A stretch of DNA of 64,000 nucleotides from Nonomuraea jiangxiensis (GTDB lineage Bacteria > Actinomycetota > Actinomycetes > Streptosporangiales > Streptosporangiaceae): the NCBI RefSeq assembly GCF_900099965.1, contig NZ_FNDJ01000004.1, forward strand, positions 372,001-436,000, read 5' to 3'. Under the pieces are notes generated by a model. The model saw nothing but the letters and a program-made list of their open reading frames with translations, did no database searches and had not been told where the DNA came from. Below are positions 43,067 to 54,300 of the stretch, in pieces. The position numbers and the translations under genes are program-made. Position 1 is the first letter of the stretch. Every line of letters starts with the position of its first letter.

Positions 43067-44452
43067 ATGCGTGTCGCGCTGGCGGCGCTCGCCCTGTTCG
43101 CCGCGGCCGGTTGCTCGGTCGCCGGAGCGGCCGGCGGGCAGGGCAAGCCCACGGTCGTCATCGGCTACCAGTCCAAGACCATCAACACGGTGACCGCGGG
43201 CACGCTGCTGCGCTCGCTCGGCTACCTGGAGAAGCGCCTCGGCGACCGCTACACCGTCGAGTGGCAGGACTACGACACGGGCGCGCCCATCACCGCCAAG
43301 ATGGTCGCCGGGAAGATCGACATCGGCTCGATGGGCGACTACCCGCTGCTGATCAACGCCGCCCGCACCCGGGACATCCCCGCCGCCCGTACGGAGCTGA
43401 TCTCCATCACGGGCTACAACCTGCGCGGCGGCCTCAACATGATCGTCGTCCCGCCCGCCTCCAAGGCGCGGACGCTGGCCGACCTGGCGGGCGCCAAGGT
43501 CTCCACCAGCGTGGGCTCGGCCGGGCACGGCACCCTGGTCCAGGCGCTGGAGAAGACCGGCACCAGCGAGGTCGAGGTGGTCAACCACCAGCCCGCGGTC
43601 GGCGCCTCGCAGCTGGAGTCGGGCGGCGTCCAGGGATACGCGCAGTTCGTGGCCTGGCCGGGCCTGCTGGTCTTCCAGGACAAGGGCCGCCTGCTCTACG
43701 ACGGCTCCGCCCTGGACGTGCCAACCTTCCACGGGGTGGTGGTCCGCCAGGAGTACGCCAAGGAGCACCCCGACGTCGTGGACGCGTTCCTCAAGGCGCA
43801 GATCGACGCCACCCGCTACCTGCACGAGCATCCGCTGGCGGCGGCCGAGTCCGTGGCGAGCACCACCGGACTGCCCCCGGAGGTCGTCTACCTCTACAAC
43901 GGGCCCGGCGGCATCTCCACCTTCGACGTCACGCTGAAAGCGCGGCTCGAAGCGGCCCACGAGCACGACGTGCCCTACCTCGAACGCATCGGCACCGACT
44001 TCGCCGGGGTGGACGTCCCCGCCTTCGTCAACGACTCCTACCTGCGCAAGGCCTATGGTCCCGGCTACGACAAGGACGTGGCCGCCACCGCCAACCCCGC
44101 CAGGATCACCGGCACCGACCCCGTGTGCGGCGGCGCGGTCGGCGACCCGGGGACCGCCTCGGAGCTGTGGCTCAAGGGCGCGGAGACGACGCGGCCCGCG
44201 GCCGACCCCACCTGCCTGCTCCGGCAGATCGCCGCCGCCGGTCCGGCGGCCGTGCGCGCCGCGTACGTCCCCGACACCGTCACCGGGACCCGCTGGTTCG
44301 CCGACCACGCGGTGTGGCTCAGGGACGGGACCCGGTTCCTGCCCTTCACCACGCAGGACGGCGCCGACGCCTACCGCGGCGACCACCCCGGGGCCGAGCC
44401 GATCACCTACGAGGCCGCGGTGAAGGCGGCGGCGAAGGGCGGTGACGGGTGA
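43067..44452 (+). CDS. ABC substrate-binding lipoprotein fused to a C-terminal NosL-like domain
   Basis: A 461-residue lipoprotein; the lipobox LFAAAGC is near residue 16. Residues about 27-330 form a nitrate/sulfonate/taurine-type periplasmic-binding fold ([75 protein letters not shown]). After [17 protein letters not shown] (about residue 350) a second domain follows the NosL layout: [43 protein letters not shown], and [12 protein letters not shown]. NosL domains bind copper through CGM; here the Met is Gly. ATG 43067 is chosen; GTG 43052 and 43058 are in-frame alternatives. Confidence 0.8.
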   Translation: MRVALAALALFAAAGCSVAGAAGGQGKPTVVIGYQSKTINTVTAGTLLRSLGYLEKRLGDRYTVEWQDYDTGAPITAKMVAGKIDIGSMGDYPLLINAARTRDIPAARTELISITGYNLRGGLNMIVVPPASKARTLADLAGAKVSTSVGSAGHGTLVQALEKTGTSEVEVVNHQPAVGASQLESGGVQGYAQFVAWPGLLVFQDKGRLLYDGSALDVPTFHGVVVRQEYAKEHPDVVDAFLKAQIDATRYLHEHPLAAAESVASTTGLPPEVVYLYNGPGGISTFDVTLKARLEAAHEHDVPYLERIGTDFAGVDVPAFVNDSYLRKAYGPGYDKDVAATANPARITGTDPVCGGAVGDPGTASELWLKGAETTRPAADPTCLLRQIAAAGPAAVRAAYVPDTVTGTRWFADHAVWLRDGTRFLPFTTQDGADAYRGDHPGAEPITYEAAVKAAAKGGDG

Positions 44453-45243
44453 AGGGCGGTCGCGGGGGCCGGTGGAGCTGGCCCGTCAGGGTGGCGTCCG
44501 TCCTGGTGGCGGCCGGCCTGTGGCAGGTGCTGACCGCCACGGACGCCCGGTTGTGGCTCAGGTTCGACCGGCTGCCCACGCTGGACGAGATCGCGGCCGA
44601 GGCCGCCCGGCAGCTGGCGACCCCGGTCTACGTGCTCGACCTGCTGCAGAGCCTGATCCGCATCCTCACCGGGTTCGGCCTGGCGACGGTCGCGGGCGTC
44701 GCGGCGGGCGTCGCGCTCGGCAGGTCGGCGCGTACCAGGGACGTGCTGCTGCCGCTGCTGGAAGTGGTGCGCCCGATCCCGGCCATCGCCCTGGTGCCGG
44801 TGGCGATCCTGCTGTTCCCGACCGACGAGCAGGGGATCGTGTTCATCACGTTCGTCGCGGCGTTCTTCCCGATCGCGGTCAGCACCCGGCACGCCGTACG
44901 AGCCCTGCCCACCCTGTTCGAGGACGCCGTCCGGACCCTCGGCGGAGCCCGCAGGCACGTGCTGTGGCATGTCGTGCTGCCGGGCATCCTGCCGGGGGTG
45001 TTCGGCGGGCTGTCGGTCGGCATCGGCGTGGCGTGGATCTGCGTGATCTCCGCCGAGATGATCTCGGGCGAGTTCGGGGTCGGCTACCGCACCTGGCAGG
45101 CGTACACGCTCGTGGACTATCCCGCGGTGATCGTCGGGATGGCCACCATCGGCCTGCTCGGGTGGCTCACCTCGGCCGCCGTCGAGCTGGTCGGGCGCAG
45201 GATCACCCGCTGGCTTCCCCGAGGCGAGAGGACCACCACGTGA
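44449..45243 (+). CDS. ABC transporter permease (SsuC/TauC/NrtB type)
   Basis: A 264-residue inner-membrane protein with about six helices and the EAA loop [21 protein letters not shown], which docks on the ATPase. It matches permeases for sulfonates, taurine, nitrate or bicarbonate. The GTG at 44449 overlaps the substrate-binding gene's TGA. It ends in a GTGA overlap with the ATPase gene. Confidence 0.87.
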   Translation: MKGGRGGRWSWPVRVASVLVAAGLWQVLTATDARLWLRFDRLPTLDEIAAEAARQLATPVYVLDLLQSLIRILTGFGLATVAGVAAGVALGRSARTRDVLLPLLEVVRPIPAIALVPVAILLFPTDEQGIVFITFVAAFFPIAVSTRHAVRALPTLFEDAVRTLGGARRHVLWHVVLPGILPGVFGGLSVGIGVAWICVISAEMISGEFGVGYRTWQAYTLVDYPAVIVGMATIGLLGWLTSAAVELVGRRITRWLPRGERTTT

Positions 45244-45974
45244 CCACGCTCGTACGAGCCGAGCAGGAGCAGACCGGGCTCGGCTTCACGTTGGAACGGG
45301 TGTCCCTGGGCTACGGCCGCGACCTGGTCGTCCAGGAGATCGACCTGCGGGTGGTGCCCGGCGAGGTGCTGGTCGTGGTGGGCGCCTCAGGGTCGGGCAA
45401 GTCCACGTTGCTGCGGGCGCTGGCCGGGCTGCTCACGCCGGTCAGCGGGCGGATCCTGGCCGGCGACGCCGACGTCGCCGGCACCTCGGGCGAGCGCGCG
45501 ATGGTCTTCCAGGACGACGGCCTGCTGCCGTGGCGCAGCGTCCGCCGCAACATCGAGCTGCCGCTGCGCATCCGCAAGGTCGGCCGGCGCGAGCGCGCCG
45601 CGGCGGCACACGCCTGGATCGAGCGCGTGGGCCTGAACGAGGCCGAGGACAAGCTGCCGCGCGAACTGTCCGGCGGCATGCGCCAGCGTGTGCAGCTCGC
45701 CCGCGCCCTGGTCGCGTCGCCGCGGGCCGTGCTGATGGACGAGCCGTTCGGCGCGCTCGACGCCCAGACCCGCGCCCAGATGCAACGCGTCCTGCTCGAC
45801 GTGCTGCGCGACACCCGGGCGACGGTCGTGTTCGTGACCCATGACGTGGACGAGGCGCTGCTACTGGCCGACCGCGTCGCGGTGCTCGGCGGACACGGCG
45901 TCCGTACGGTGCTCGACGTGCGGGGCACGGCCGATCGGGCCTCACTGCGCGACAGGATCCTGAAGGAGCTGTAG
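45240..45974 (+). CDS. ABC transporter ATP-binding protein (SsuB/TauB type)
   Basis: A 244-residue ATPase. Walker [16 protein letters not shown]-loop [14 protein letters not shown], signature [15 protein letters not shown], Walker [14 protein letters not shown] and the H-loop [11 protein letters not shown] are all intact. The DDGLLPWR Q-loop is usual for nitrate/sulfonate importers. GTG 45240 overlaps the permease stop, and the flavoprotein ATG follows with no gap. Confidence 0.9.
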   Translation: MTTLVRAEQEQTGLGFTLERVSLGYGRDLVVQEIDLRVVPGEVLVVVGASGSGKSTLLRALAGLLTPVSGRILAGDADVAGTSGERAMVFQDDGLLPWRSVRRNIELPLRIRKVGRRERAAAAHAWIERVGLNEAEDKLPRELSGGMRQRVQLARALVASPRAVLMDEPFGALDAQTRAQMQRVLLDVLRDTRATVVFVTHDVDEALLLADRVAVLGGHGVRTVLDVRGTADRASLRDRILKEL

Positions 45975-48656
45975 ATGGAGATCCCCTCGATCGACGACCG
46001 GCTGCGCCTGGAATGCGACGTTTTGGTCGTCGGCGGTGGCACCGCGGGCACGATGGCCGCGATCACCGCGGCCGAGCACGGCGCCAACGTGCTCCTGCTG
46101 GAGAAGGCCCACGTACGCCACAGCGGAGCCCTGGCCATGGGCATGGACGGGGTCAACAACGCGGTCATCCCCGGCAAGGCCACCCCCGAGGACTACGTCG
46201 CCGAGATCACCCGGGCCAACGACGGGATCGTCAACCAGAAGACCGTCCACCAGACCGCCACCCGCGGCCACGCCATGGTGCAGCGGCTGGAACGGTACGG
46301 CGTCAAGTTCGAGAAGGACGAGCACGGCGACTACGCGGTGCGCCGGGTCCACCGCTCGGGCAGCTACGTGCTGCCCATGCCGGAGGGCAAGGACGTCAAG
46401 AAGGTCCTCTACCGGGTGCTGCGCCGCCGCGACATCCGCGAGCGGGTCCGCATCGAGAACCGGGTCATGCCCGTCAGAGTGCTCACCTCGGGCGGCCGGG
46501 CGGTCGGCGTGGCCGGATTCGACACCCGCTCCGGGCGGTTCGTCACGGTGTCGGCGGGGGCGGTGATCCTCGCCACCGGCGCCTGCGGCCGGCTCGGCCT
46601 GCCCGCCAGCGGCTACCTGTACGGCACCTACGAGAACCCGGCCAACGCCGGCGACGGCCATGCCATGGCCTACCACGCCGGAGCCGAGCTGAGCGGCATC
46701 GAGTGCTTCCAGATCAACCCGTTGATCAAGGACTACAACGGCCCGGCCTGCGCGTACGTGGCCAACCCGTTCGGCGGTTACCAGGTCAACAACAGGGGCG
46801 AGCGGTTCGTCGACTCCGACTACTGGTCGGGTCAGATGATGGCCGAGGTCGCCACCGAGATCGCCTCGGCCCGCGGCCCGATCTACCTCAAGCTCACCCA
46901 CCTGCCGGAAGAGTCGATCTCCGCGCTGGAGGGCATCCTGCACACCACCGAGCGGCCCACCCGCGGCACCTTCCACGCCGGGCGGGGCCACGACTACCGC
47001 ACCCACGACGTGGAGATGCACATCTCCGAGATCGGCCTGTGCGGCGGCCACTCGGCCTCCGGCGTGTGGGTGGACGAGCACGGCGCCACCACGGTGCCGG
47101 GCCTGTACGCGGCCGGCGACCTGGCCTGCGTGCCGCACAACTACATGATCGGCGCGTTCGTCTTCGGTGACCTGGCCGGCGCCCACGCCGCCGCCCACCA
47201 CCAGGCCATCCCAGAAGCACTGCCCGAGGACCAGATTGAGGCGGCCCACCGGCTGATCTACCGCCCGCTCCGCCATCCGGACGGGCCACCGCAGCAGCAG
47301 GTGGAGTACAAGCTGCGCCGCTTCGTCAACGACTACGTCACCCCGCCCAAGACGGCCGCCAAGCTGGACCTCGCGCTGGAGACGTTCGAGCGGATGCGCG
47401 AGGAGATCGCGGGGATGGGCGCGCGTACGCCGCACGAGCTCATGCGCTGCGTGGAGGTCGACTTCATCCGGGACTGCGCGGAGATGGCCGCCCGCGCCTC
47501 GCTCACCCGTACCGAGAGCCGCTGGGGCCTCTACCACGAACGCGCCGACCTGCCCGCCCGCGACGACGGCGAGTGGCTGTTCCACCTGAACCTGCGCAAG
47601 CGGGCCGACGGCGCGATGGAGTTCGTCAAGCGGCCGGTGGAGCCCTACCTCGTGCCCGTCCCCGAGTTCAGCGTCCCGGCCGGCGCCGAACCGGTGCTCC
47701 TCGGCGCCCACACCACCACCGCCGTGCGGCGGGCCGCCGCCACCCGCTCCGAGCGGGCCGCCGTCGGCCACTCGCCGCGCATCCTGGAGCTGCACCGGCT
47801 GGCCGAGGAGCAGCCCACCATCGGCCGGCTCGCCCCCTACCTCGCCGACCCCGATCCCAAGGTCAGGCGGGCCGCCATCGCCACCCTCACCGAGATCGTG
47901 CCCGAGGGCGCGGGCGGCGCGCTGGCCGCCGCTCTCGCCGACCCCCACGGCACGGTGCGGCGGGCCGCCGCCACCGCGCTCAAGGAGCTGGTCGAGGTGC
48001 TGCCGCCCACCCCGGAACTCGGTGCGGCCCTGGCCGAGCGGGCGACCGGCGCGGACGCCATGGTCCGGGCGAGCGCGCTCGACGTCCTGCGCGCGCTGCG
48101 CCTCGGCGACCGGCGGCTCTTCGCCGGCGGGCTGTCCGACCCCGACCGTCGGGTGCGCATCGAGGCCATCCGCGCTCTCGTCTCGCTGGACGAGGCCGAC
48201 CTGGTGGCCGAGGCCGCCGCCGACCCCTCCAGGGAGGTACGCGTGTGGGCGGCCAAGGGCCTCGGCCTCATCGGCAAGCCGTCCCCGGCGCTGGCCGACC
48301 TCGCCACCGACCCGGATCCGCTGGTGAGGGCCGCCGCGCTGGAGGCTTCGGGTGAGGTCGGCGCTCCGCTGGAGGCGCAGGCGGTCGAGGCGATGCGCGA
48401 CCCCGACTGGCAGGTACGGGTGGGCGCGGCCCGCTGCCTGGCCGCCGCCGATCCGGCCACCGCGTCAGAGCCGCTCACCGGCGCGCTCACCGACGCCGAT
48501 CCCGACGTGCGCAAGGCGGCCGTGCTCGCGCTGACCCGCTGGGCGGGCGCGCCGCGGGTGACCGCCGCCCTGTCCGGGGTGCTGGCGGACCCGGACGCCG
48601 ACGTGCGCGCCTATGCCCGCCAGGCGATCGAGACCGCCGGCCCGGCCGCCTCCTGA
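45975..48656 (+). CDS. AprA/fumarate-reductase-type flavoprotein fused to HEAT repeats
   Basis: An 893-residue protein. Residues about 13-610 form an FAD-dependent oxidoreductase: the dinucleotide motif VLVVGGGTAGTMAA, AGAVILATGACGRLGLPASG, GDGHAMAYHAGAELSGIECF, and TVPGLYAAGDLACVPHNYM. The layout is closest to adenylylsulfate reductase alpha (AprA) and fumarate reductase flavoproteins. From about residue 615 to the end lie repeated 30-residue units such as LADPDPKVRRAAIATL and LADPHGTVRRAAATALKEL, i.e. HEAT/PBS-lyase repeats forming a curved scaffold. With the AprB-like ferredoxin it probably forms the redox enzyme of the operon. The reaction is unknown. Confidence 0.85.
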   Translation: MEIPSIDDRLRLECDVLVVGGGTAGTMAAITAAEHGANVLLLEKAHVRHSGALAMGMDGVNNAVIPGKATPEDYVAEITRANDGIVNQKTVHQTATRGHAMVQRLERYGVKFEKDEHGDYAVRRVHRSGSYVLPMPEGKDVKKVLYRVLRRRDIRERVRIENRVMPVRVLTSGGRAVGVAGFDTRSGRFVTVSAGAVILATGACGRLGLPASGYLYGTYENPANAGDGHAMAYHAGAELSGIECFQINPLIKDYNGPACAYVANPFGGYQVNNRGERFVDSDYWSGQMMAEVATEIASARGPIYLKLTHLPEESISALEGILHTTERPTRGTFHAGRGHDYRTHDVEMHISEIGLCGGHSASGVWVDEHGATTVPGLYAAGDLACVPHNYMIGAFVFGDLAGAHAAAHHQAIPEALPEDQIEAAHRLIYRPLRHPDGPPQQQVEYKLRRFVNDYVTPPKTAAKLDLALETFERMREEIAGMGARTPHELMRCVEVDFIRDCAEMAARASLTRTESRWGLYHERADLPARDDGEWLFHLNLRKRADGAMEFVKRPVEPYLVPVPEFSVPAGAEPVLLGAHTTTAVRRAAATRSERAAVGHSPRILELHRLAEEQPTIGRLAPYLADPDPKVRRAAIATLTEIVPEGAGGALAAALADPHGTVRRAAATALKELVEVLPPTPELGAALAERATGADAMVRASALDVLRALRLGDRRLFAGGLSDPDRRVRIEAIRALVSLDEADLVAEAAADPSREVRVWAAKGLGLIGKPSPALADLATDPDPLVRAAALEASGEVGAPLEAQAVEAMRDPDWQVRVGAARCLAAADPATASEPLTGALTDADPDVRKAAVLALTRWAGAPRVTAALSGVLADPDADVRAYARQAIETAGPAAS

Positions 48657-48669
48657 GCACGCCCCGGTA

Positions 48670-49686
48670 TCAGGTCAGGGCGTCCAGGGCGCGGTCGACG
48701 TCGTCGGTCGTGGTGTAGAGGTGGAAACTGGCGCGTACCCGGCCCGCGCGCACGGCCGCGCGGATGCCGGCCGCGGCGAGGCGCTCGCCCGGGGCGTCCA
48801 CCGAGACGATGGCGGAGTCGCCGGGTTCGAGGCCGAGGCCGGCCCTGAACCGGTTGGCCAGGGCGACGTCGTGGTCGCGGATCCGCTCGACGCCGATCTC
48901 GTCGAGCAGTTCGAGGGCGGGGGCGGCGCCGACATAGGAGAACCACGCCGGGGACAGGTCGAACGCCCGGGCGTCGGGGGCCAGCCGCAGCGGCGGGCCG
49001 TAGTAGGAGCCGCCCTCGTCGGCGCCGGCGTACCAGTTGGCGGCCAGCGGGCGCATGCGCTCGCGAACACGCGGCGACAGGTAGCCGAAGGCGGCGCCGC
49101 GCGGCGCCATCAGCCACTTGTACGCGGCGCAGGCCAGCACGTCGACGCCCGCGACGTCCACCGGCAGCCAGCCGCAGGCCTGGGAGGCGTCGACGATGAC
49201 GAGCGCGTCGTGGGCGCGGGCGGCGGCGAGGATGTCGGGGAGGTTCGCGAGTTCGCCGGTGGCCGACTGCACGAGGCTGAAGGCGACGGCGGCGGTGCCG
49301 CCGGTGACGGCGTCGGCCAGGCGATCGGCGGGCACGGTCGTGACCTCGGCGGCCACCGCCCACGGGAACAGGTTGCTGGTGAACTCGATCTCCGGCACCA
49401 CCACGCGGGCGCCCGGCGGGAGCGCGGTGGCCACGGCGGACATGATCTGCGACAACGAGGCGCCGACGGTCACGTCGGCCACGGGAGCTCCGACCAGGCG
49501 GGCGAAGGCCGCCCGGGAACGTCCCACGGAGGCGTCCCAAGGTTTCCAGTCACTGCTGCCGTGCCGCCAGCCGGTCAGCACGGCCTGCAACTCCTCGAAG
49601 GCGGGACGCGGGGGCAGGCCGTAGGAGGCGGTGTTGAGCCAGCCGGGATCGGCGTCCCAGAGCTTGGCCGCCGTGGCGATGTCCAT
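48670..49686 (-). CDS. Class V aminotransferase-fold protein (cysteine-desulfurase-like)
   Basis: A 338-residue PLP enzyme. The PLP Lys lies in DVLACAAYKWLMAPRG, and the Asp/Gln of the cofactor pocket in ALVIVDASQACGWLPVDV; VTVGASLSQIMSAVA precedes them. Such proteins include cysteine desulfurases and related lyases; no active-site Cys loop was identified, so it may be an isopenicillin-epimerase-like member. It is convergent with the flavoprotein gene (13-bp gap). Whether it works with that operon is open. Confidence 0.83.
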   Translation of the reverse strand: MDIATAAKLWDADPGWLNTASYGLPPRPAFEELQAVLTGWRHGSSDWKPWDASVGRSRAAFARLVGAPVADVTVGASLSQIMSAVATALPPGARVVVPEIEFTSNLFPWAVAAEVTTVPADRLADAVTGGTAAVAFSLVQSATGELANLPDILAAARAHDALVIVDASQACGWLPVDVAGVDVLACAAYKWLMAPRGAAFGYLSPRVRERMRPLAANWYAGADEGGSYYGPPLRLAPDARAFDLSPAWFSYVGAAPALELLDEIGVERIRDHDVALANRFRAGLGLEPGDSAIVSVDAPGERLAAAGIRAAVRAGRVRASFHLYTTTDDVDRALDALT

Positions 49687-49815
49687 AAGAGCAGAGTATG
49701 TCCCAGGCTTCCGCGCGCTCGATCGTCCCGGATCCGCCGTCCAGCATGTGAAGCCTGGATGAAGCCGGCACCTGCGACGCTGTACGGGTGAGGGGAGCCG
49801 TGGAACACCCAGGAG

Positions 49816-51159
49816 TCACTCAATGTGGGAGTAAACACCAGCTATGCCGTGAAATGGCGTGATGTCGGACCCCGCTGGGCGCGCCGCCCCGGTCAACGGC
49901 TCCCGCGTCCGGCGAAGCTCCCGCGCATGGTCGCGGACCAGGTCGTGGAACGTATACCGGCCCGGGGCCGGCTCCCGCAGGAGGTGGGCGTCCATGAGCC
50001 CCGCCAGCAGCCGTCCCGCCCGCGCCACGGTGGTGTCCAGCAGGACGGCGGCAACGTCGAGGCCGAAGTCCGACCTGACGCACGACCCCAGCATCCGGTA
50101 CGCGCGCCGGAGGTCGGCCGGTAGCCGCTCGTAGGACACGTCCAGGGCGGCGGCCACGCTGTGCCGCCCGGCCCTCAGCTCGGCCAGCCGGTCGCCGGCC
50201 AGCCGGTCGAGCAGGTGCCGCACGTCCCACGAGGGGTGCACGTGCAGCCGGGCGGCGGCGACCCGGATGGCCAGGGGCAGCAGCCCGCAGCGCCGTACGA
50301 CCTCGGCCAGCAGGTCCGGCGGCGTGTCCCCGACCCGCTCCGGCCCGGCCATGAGGACGAGGAGGGCGACCGCGTCGGCCACCGGCAGGACGTCCAGGGC
50401 CAGGTCGCGGGCATCGCCGGGGCAGATCAGGCGGCGCCGGCCGGTCACGATCACCCGGCAGCCCGGCCCCGCCGGCAGCAGCGGCTGGATCTGCTGCTCG
50501 TCGGCGGCGTCGTCCAGCACGACCAGGACCCTGCGGCCGGCCAGCACGCTGCGGTAGAGGGCGGCACGGTCGTCGAGGCGCACGGGAACGTGCTCGTCGG
50601 GGATGCCGAGCCCGCGCAGCATGCAGCCGAGGACCGCGCTCGGTTCGGACGGCGCCGCCGTCCGGCCATGGCCGCGCAGGTCGGCGAAGAGCTGGCCGTC
50701 GGGGTAGTGAGGCGCGAGCCGGTGCGCGGCGTGCACGGCCAGTGCCGTCTTGCCCGCTCCCGCCATGCCGGTGATGGAGACGACCGGCAGGGTGTTCGCG
50801 CTGTGGTGACCCTCCACGATCGCCAGCTCCCGCTCGCGGCCCGTCAGCTCCGCGACATCGGCGGGCAACTGCCGGGGCACGGCCGCCGGCGGGCCGCTCG
50901 CCGTCGCGGTCCCGGGAACGGGCAGGCCGCGGGCGGCGGCGGCGAGCGCCGCCCGCTCCTCGCCGTCCAGCTCCAGCGCCCGCGCCAGCAGGAGGATCGA
51001 CGCGGTGCGCGGCTGCCTGAGCGCGTGGGTCTCCAGCCGCCGGATGGTCCTGACGTTGAGCCCGGCCCGTTCGGCGAGTTGCTCCTGGGTCAGCAGGGCA
51101 CGCTTCCGCCACGCGCGCAGGAGTGTTCCAAAGGACCGCCCGGAATCGGGATCCCCCAC
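49816..51159 (-). CDS. XRE-type HTH protein with an NB-ARC STAND ATPase domain
   Basis: A 447-residue signalling protein. N-terminal HTH (residues 8-70: LLTQEQLAERAGLNVRTIRR), then NB-ARC ATPase: Walker A ITGMAGAGKTALAV, Walker B RRVLVVLDDAADEQQI, RNBS-like VIVTGRRRLICPGD and GLPL-like CGLLPLAIRVAAARL, ending with a winged-helix region (YRMLGSCVRSDFGLDVAAVL). The sensor repeats (TPR or other) normally C-terminal to this core are missing; the protein stops soon after DLVRDHARELRR. GTG 51159 is the start. Divergent from the nSTAND1 gene. Confidence 0.85.
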   Translation of the reverse strand: MGDPDSGRSFGTLLRAWRKRALLTQEQLAERAGLNVRTIRRLETHALRQPRTASILLLARALELDGEERAALAAAARGLPVPGTATASGPPAAVPRQLPADVAELTGRERELAIVEGHHSANTLPVVSITGMAGAGKTALAVHAAHRLAPHYPDGQLFADLRGHGRTAAPSEPSAVLGCMLRGLGIPDEHVPVRLDDRAALYRSVLAGRRVLVVLDDAADEQQIQPLLPAGPGCRVIVTGRRRLICPGDARDLALDVLPVADAVALLVLMAGPERVGDTPPDLLAEVVRRCGLLPLAIRVAAARLHVHPSWDVRHLLDRLAGDRLAELRAGRHSVAAALDVSYERLPADLRRAYRMLGSCVRSDFGLDVAAVLLDTTVARAGRLLAGLMDAHLLREPAPGRYTFHDLVRDHARELRRTREPLTGAARPAGSDITPFHGIAGVYSHIE

Positions 51160-51338
51160 GACTTCGCCCCCGTTTCATCTCACCGGCCTGACGCCGGCGC
51201 GTGCAGGTGACCATCGAAACTGTGTTCGGGGTGTTCCGGCCACTGGTGGGACGACATCGCACGGAATTGGACGGCCAGGCCGCGAACTCCGCCATCCCGG
51301 GCCTATCGAATTGATGGGAATGGCGAGGATTGGCCAAA

Positions 51339-54300
51339 ATGAGCGCCATGGGCGAGCGGCGGGAGAGCGGCCATCCGGACGACGTGTGCCCCTACCAGGG
51401 CCTGGCGCCGTTCGAGAGCCGCAGGTCCGAGCTGTTCTTCGGGCGTACGCGGGCGACGCGCGGCCTCCTCGACCGGCTGGGACGGCGGCTGACGGACCGC
51501 GGATCCATCCTGCTGGTCTCGGGCGCCTCCGGGGTGGGCAAGTCGTCGCTGTTACGGGCGGGGCTGCTGCCGGCGCTGGCGGAGGGCATGCTCCCGGTCG
51601 CCGGATCACGGGACTGGCCGTGCCTGCTCCTCACACCGGCCGCGAACCCGTTCCTGGCGCTCTGCGAGGGGTGGTCACGCGCGTTCGGCGGCCGGGCGGA
51701 GACGGTGCTCGTACGGCTGCGCGAGGACCCCCGGCGGGCGCTGGCCGAGGTCCTCCCGCCGGGCGGCCGGCTCGTCCTGGTGGTCGACCAGTTCGAGGAG
51801 CTGTTCACCCTGGTGACCGACGAGCGGGAGCGCCAGGCGTTCGTCCGGACCCTGCACGCCCTGACCGAGGGCCGGGACGGCGCCGCCGTGATCGTCGGCG
51901 TGCGCGCGGACTACTGGGACCGCTGCGCCGCCTACCCGCAGTTCGCCGAGGCCATCCAGGACGGTCAGGTCATCGTCGAGCCGATGACGGAATCGGACCT
52001 GCGGCTGGCCATCACCGGCCCCGCCGCCACGGTCGGCCTGGACCTGGAGCCGGGCCTGGTGGAGACCATCCTGGGCGAGCTGCGCGACGGCCGCCCGGCC
52101 GGCGACCGCTACGAGGCCGGCGCCCTGCCGCTGCTCTCGCAGGCACTGCGCAACACCTGGGAGAGACGCGAGGACGGCACCCTGACGCTGCGGGGTTACG
52201 AGGAGTCCGGCCGGGTCCGCGACTCCGTGCGCCGCACGGCCGACGAGGTCCTCGGCCGGCTGACGCCGGAGGATCGCAGGAGCGCGCTCCGGTTCTTCCG
52301 GCGGATGACCGTGATCACGGCGGGCGGGCAGGTGGCCCGGCGCAGGGCGACCCTGACCGAACTGCACGCCGCCGCGGCGGCGCACTCGCCGGAGCGGCGC
52401 GAGCGGGCCGGGGCGCTGCTGTCCGCGTTCGCCGGCCGGCGCCTGCTCACCCTGCACGAGGACAGCGCAGAGATCGCCCACGACGCGCTCCTGACCGCCT
52501 GGCCGACCCTGCGGCAGTGGATCGAACCCGACCTCGCCGCCCAGGCGGTGTACGAGCGGCTGCTGGACGCCGCAGGGCAGTGGGCCGAGAACCACCGCGA
52601 CCCCGCCTTCCTCTACCGGGGCGCCCGGCTGCTGGCCGTACAGGACAGCCGGCCCCACTGGGAGCGCGACCCCGACAGCTTCCCGCCGCCCGGCCCCACC
52701 GCGGAGGGCTTCCTCGCGGCCTCCACCCGCGAGGCGCGGCGCGCGGGCCGCCGCCGGCGGCTCGTCATGGCCGGTCTGGCGCTGCTGTCGGTCCTCGCCC
52801 TGCTCGCGGCCGGCACCGCCGTCAACGCGGCGAGCGAGGCCGACGCGCAGCGCAAGGTGGCGAGCTCCCGCCAGCTCGCGGCGCAGAGCGAGGTCACCGG
52901 GGACGCCGCCCTGTCCTCGATGCTGGCCGTGGCCGCGTGGGACATCGCGCATACCGACGAGGCCCGCAACCGGGTGCTGTCCGCGGCGATCCGCACCGGC
53001 CGGGGAGTCCTCACCGGGCACACGCGCGGAGTCATGGCGCTGGCGTTCAGCTCCGACGGCTCGGTCATCGCGACCGGAAGCGACGACGGCACCGCGCGGC
53101 TCTGGGACGCGGCGACACGCCGGCAGCTCGGCGCCCCGATCACCCGGGAGAAGTACGAGTGCTCGGAGGTCCACCTCGCCCTCAGCCCCGACGGCCGCAC
53201 ACTGGCCACGGCCTGCCTCGACACCGTCCGGTTCTATGACGTGGCCACGCACCGCGAACGCGGCGCGCCGCTGCGGACCGGCGAGGTCGTGTCGGCGCTC
53301 GCCTACAACCCCGACGGGAAGACCTTCGTCACCGGCGACTTCACCGGCGTGGTCCGGCAGTGGGACGCGGTCACCCGCCGCCCGTACGGGCCCGCCATGG
53401 GCCGCGCGAAGGACGACCTGTCCAGCAGGATCCAGGCGGTGGCGTACAGCCGGGACGGGCGGACCCTGGCCACCGCGAGCAACGACAAGACCGCGCGGCT
53501 CTGGGACACCGCCACGGCCCGCCGGCTCGGCGCCCCGCTCGACCACGGAGGCACCGTCGCCGACGTCGCCTTCAGCCCCGACGGCGCCACCCTCGCGACC
53601 GCGAGCTGGGACCGCACCGCCCGGCTTTGGGACGTGGCCACGGGGAAGCAGACGGGCGTGCTCAGGGACAGGACAGCGGGTTTCTACGGGATCGCCTTCA
53701 GCCCGGACGGCACCCGGCTCGCCACCGCCGGGGCCAGCGGCCGTACCGTCCTGTGGGACACGGCCAGCCGGCAGCAGCTCATGGCGCTGTCCGACAACAG
53801 CGTGAGCGTCGAGCGCGTGGCGTTCAGCCCGGACGGGCGGCTGCTGGCCGCCGCCAGCGGCGACGGCGTGACACGCCTCGCGGACCCGCGGACCCACCTG
53901 CAGCTCGGGACCCCGATGCCCGCCCGGACCACCGTCGCGCTCAGCCCCGACGGGCGCACCCTGGCCGCCGGCGTGGCCCGCGAGAAGGACCCCGCGATCC
54001 AGCTCTGGGACGTGGCCACCCAGCGGCCCCTCGGCCCCCCGCTGCGCCCCGAGGGCGCCCGCCGGTCCGTGTCCTCGATCGAGTTCGCGCCCGACGGGCG
54101 GACGCTCGTGGCGTCCAGCCTGGACGGCCTGTGGCTCTGGGACGTGGCGAGCCGCCGCGAGATCGCCCGCGACGAGGCGCTCAAGGGCGTGGCCCGGCTC
54201 AGCCCCGACGGCAGGTACGTCGCCGTCCAGCGGGACCAGGCCATCGCGTTCTGGGACCTGGCCGGCCGCAAGGAGGTCGGGCCGCGCATCAGCGTCCCCG

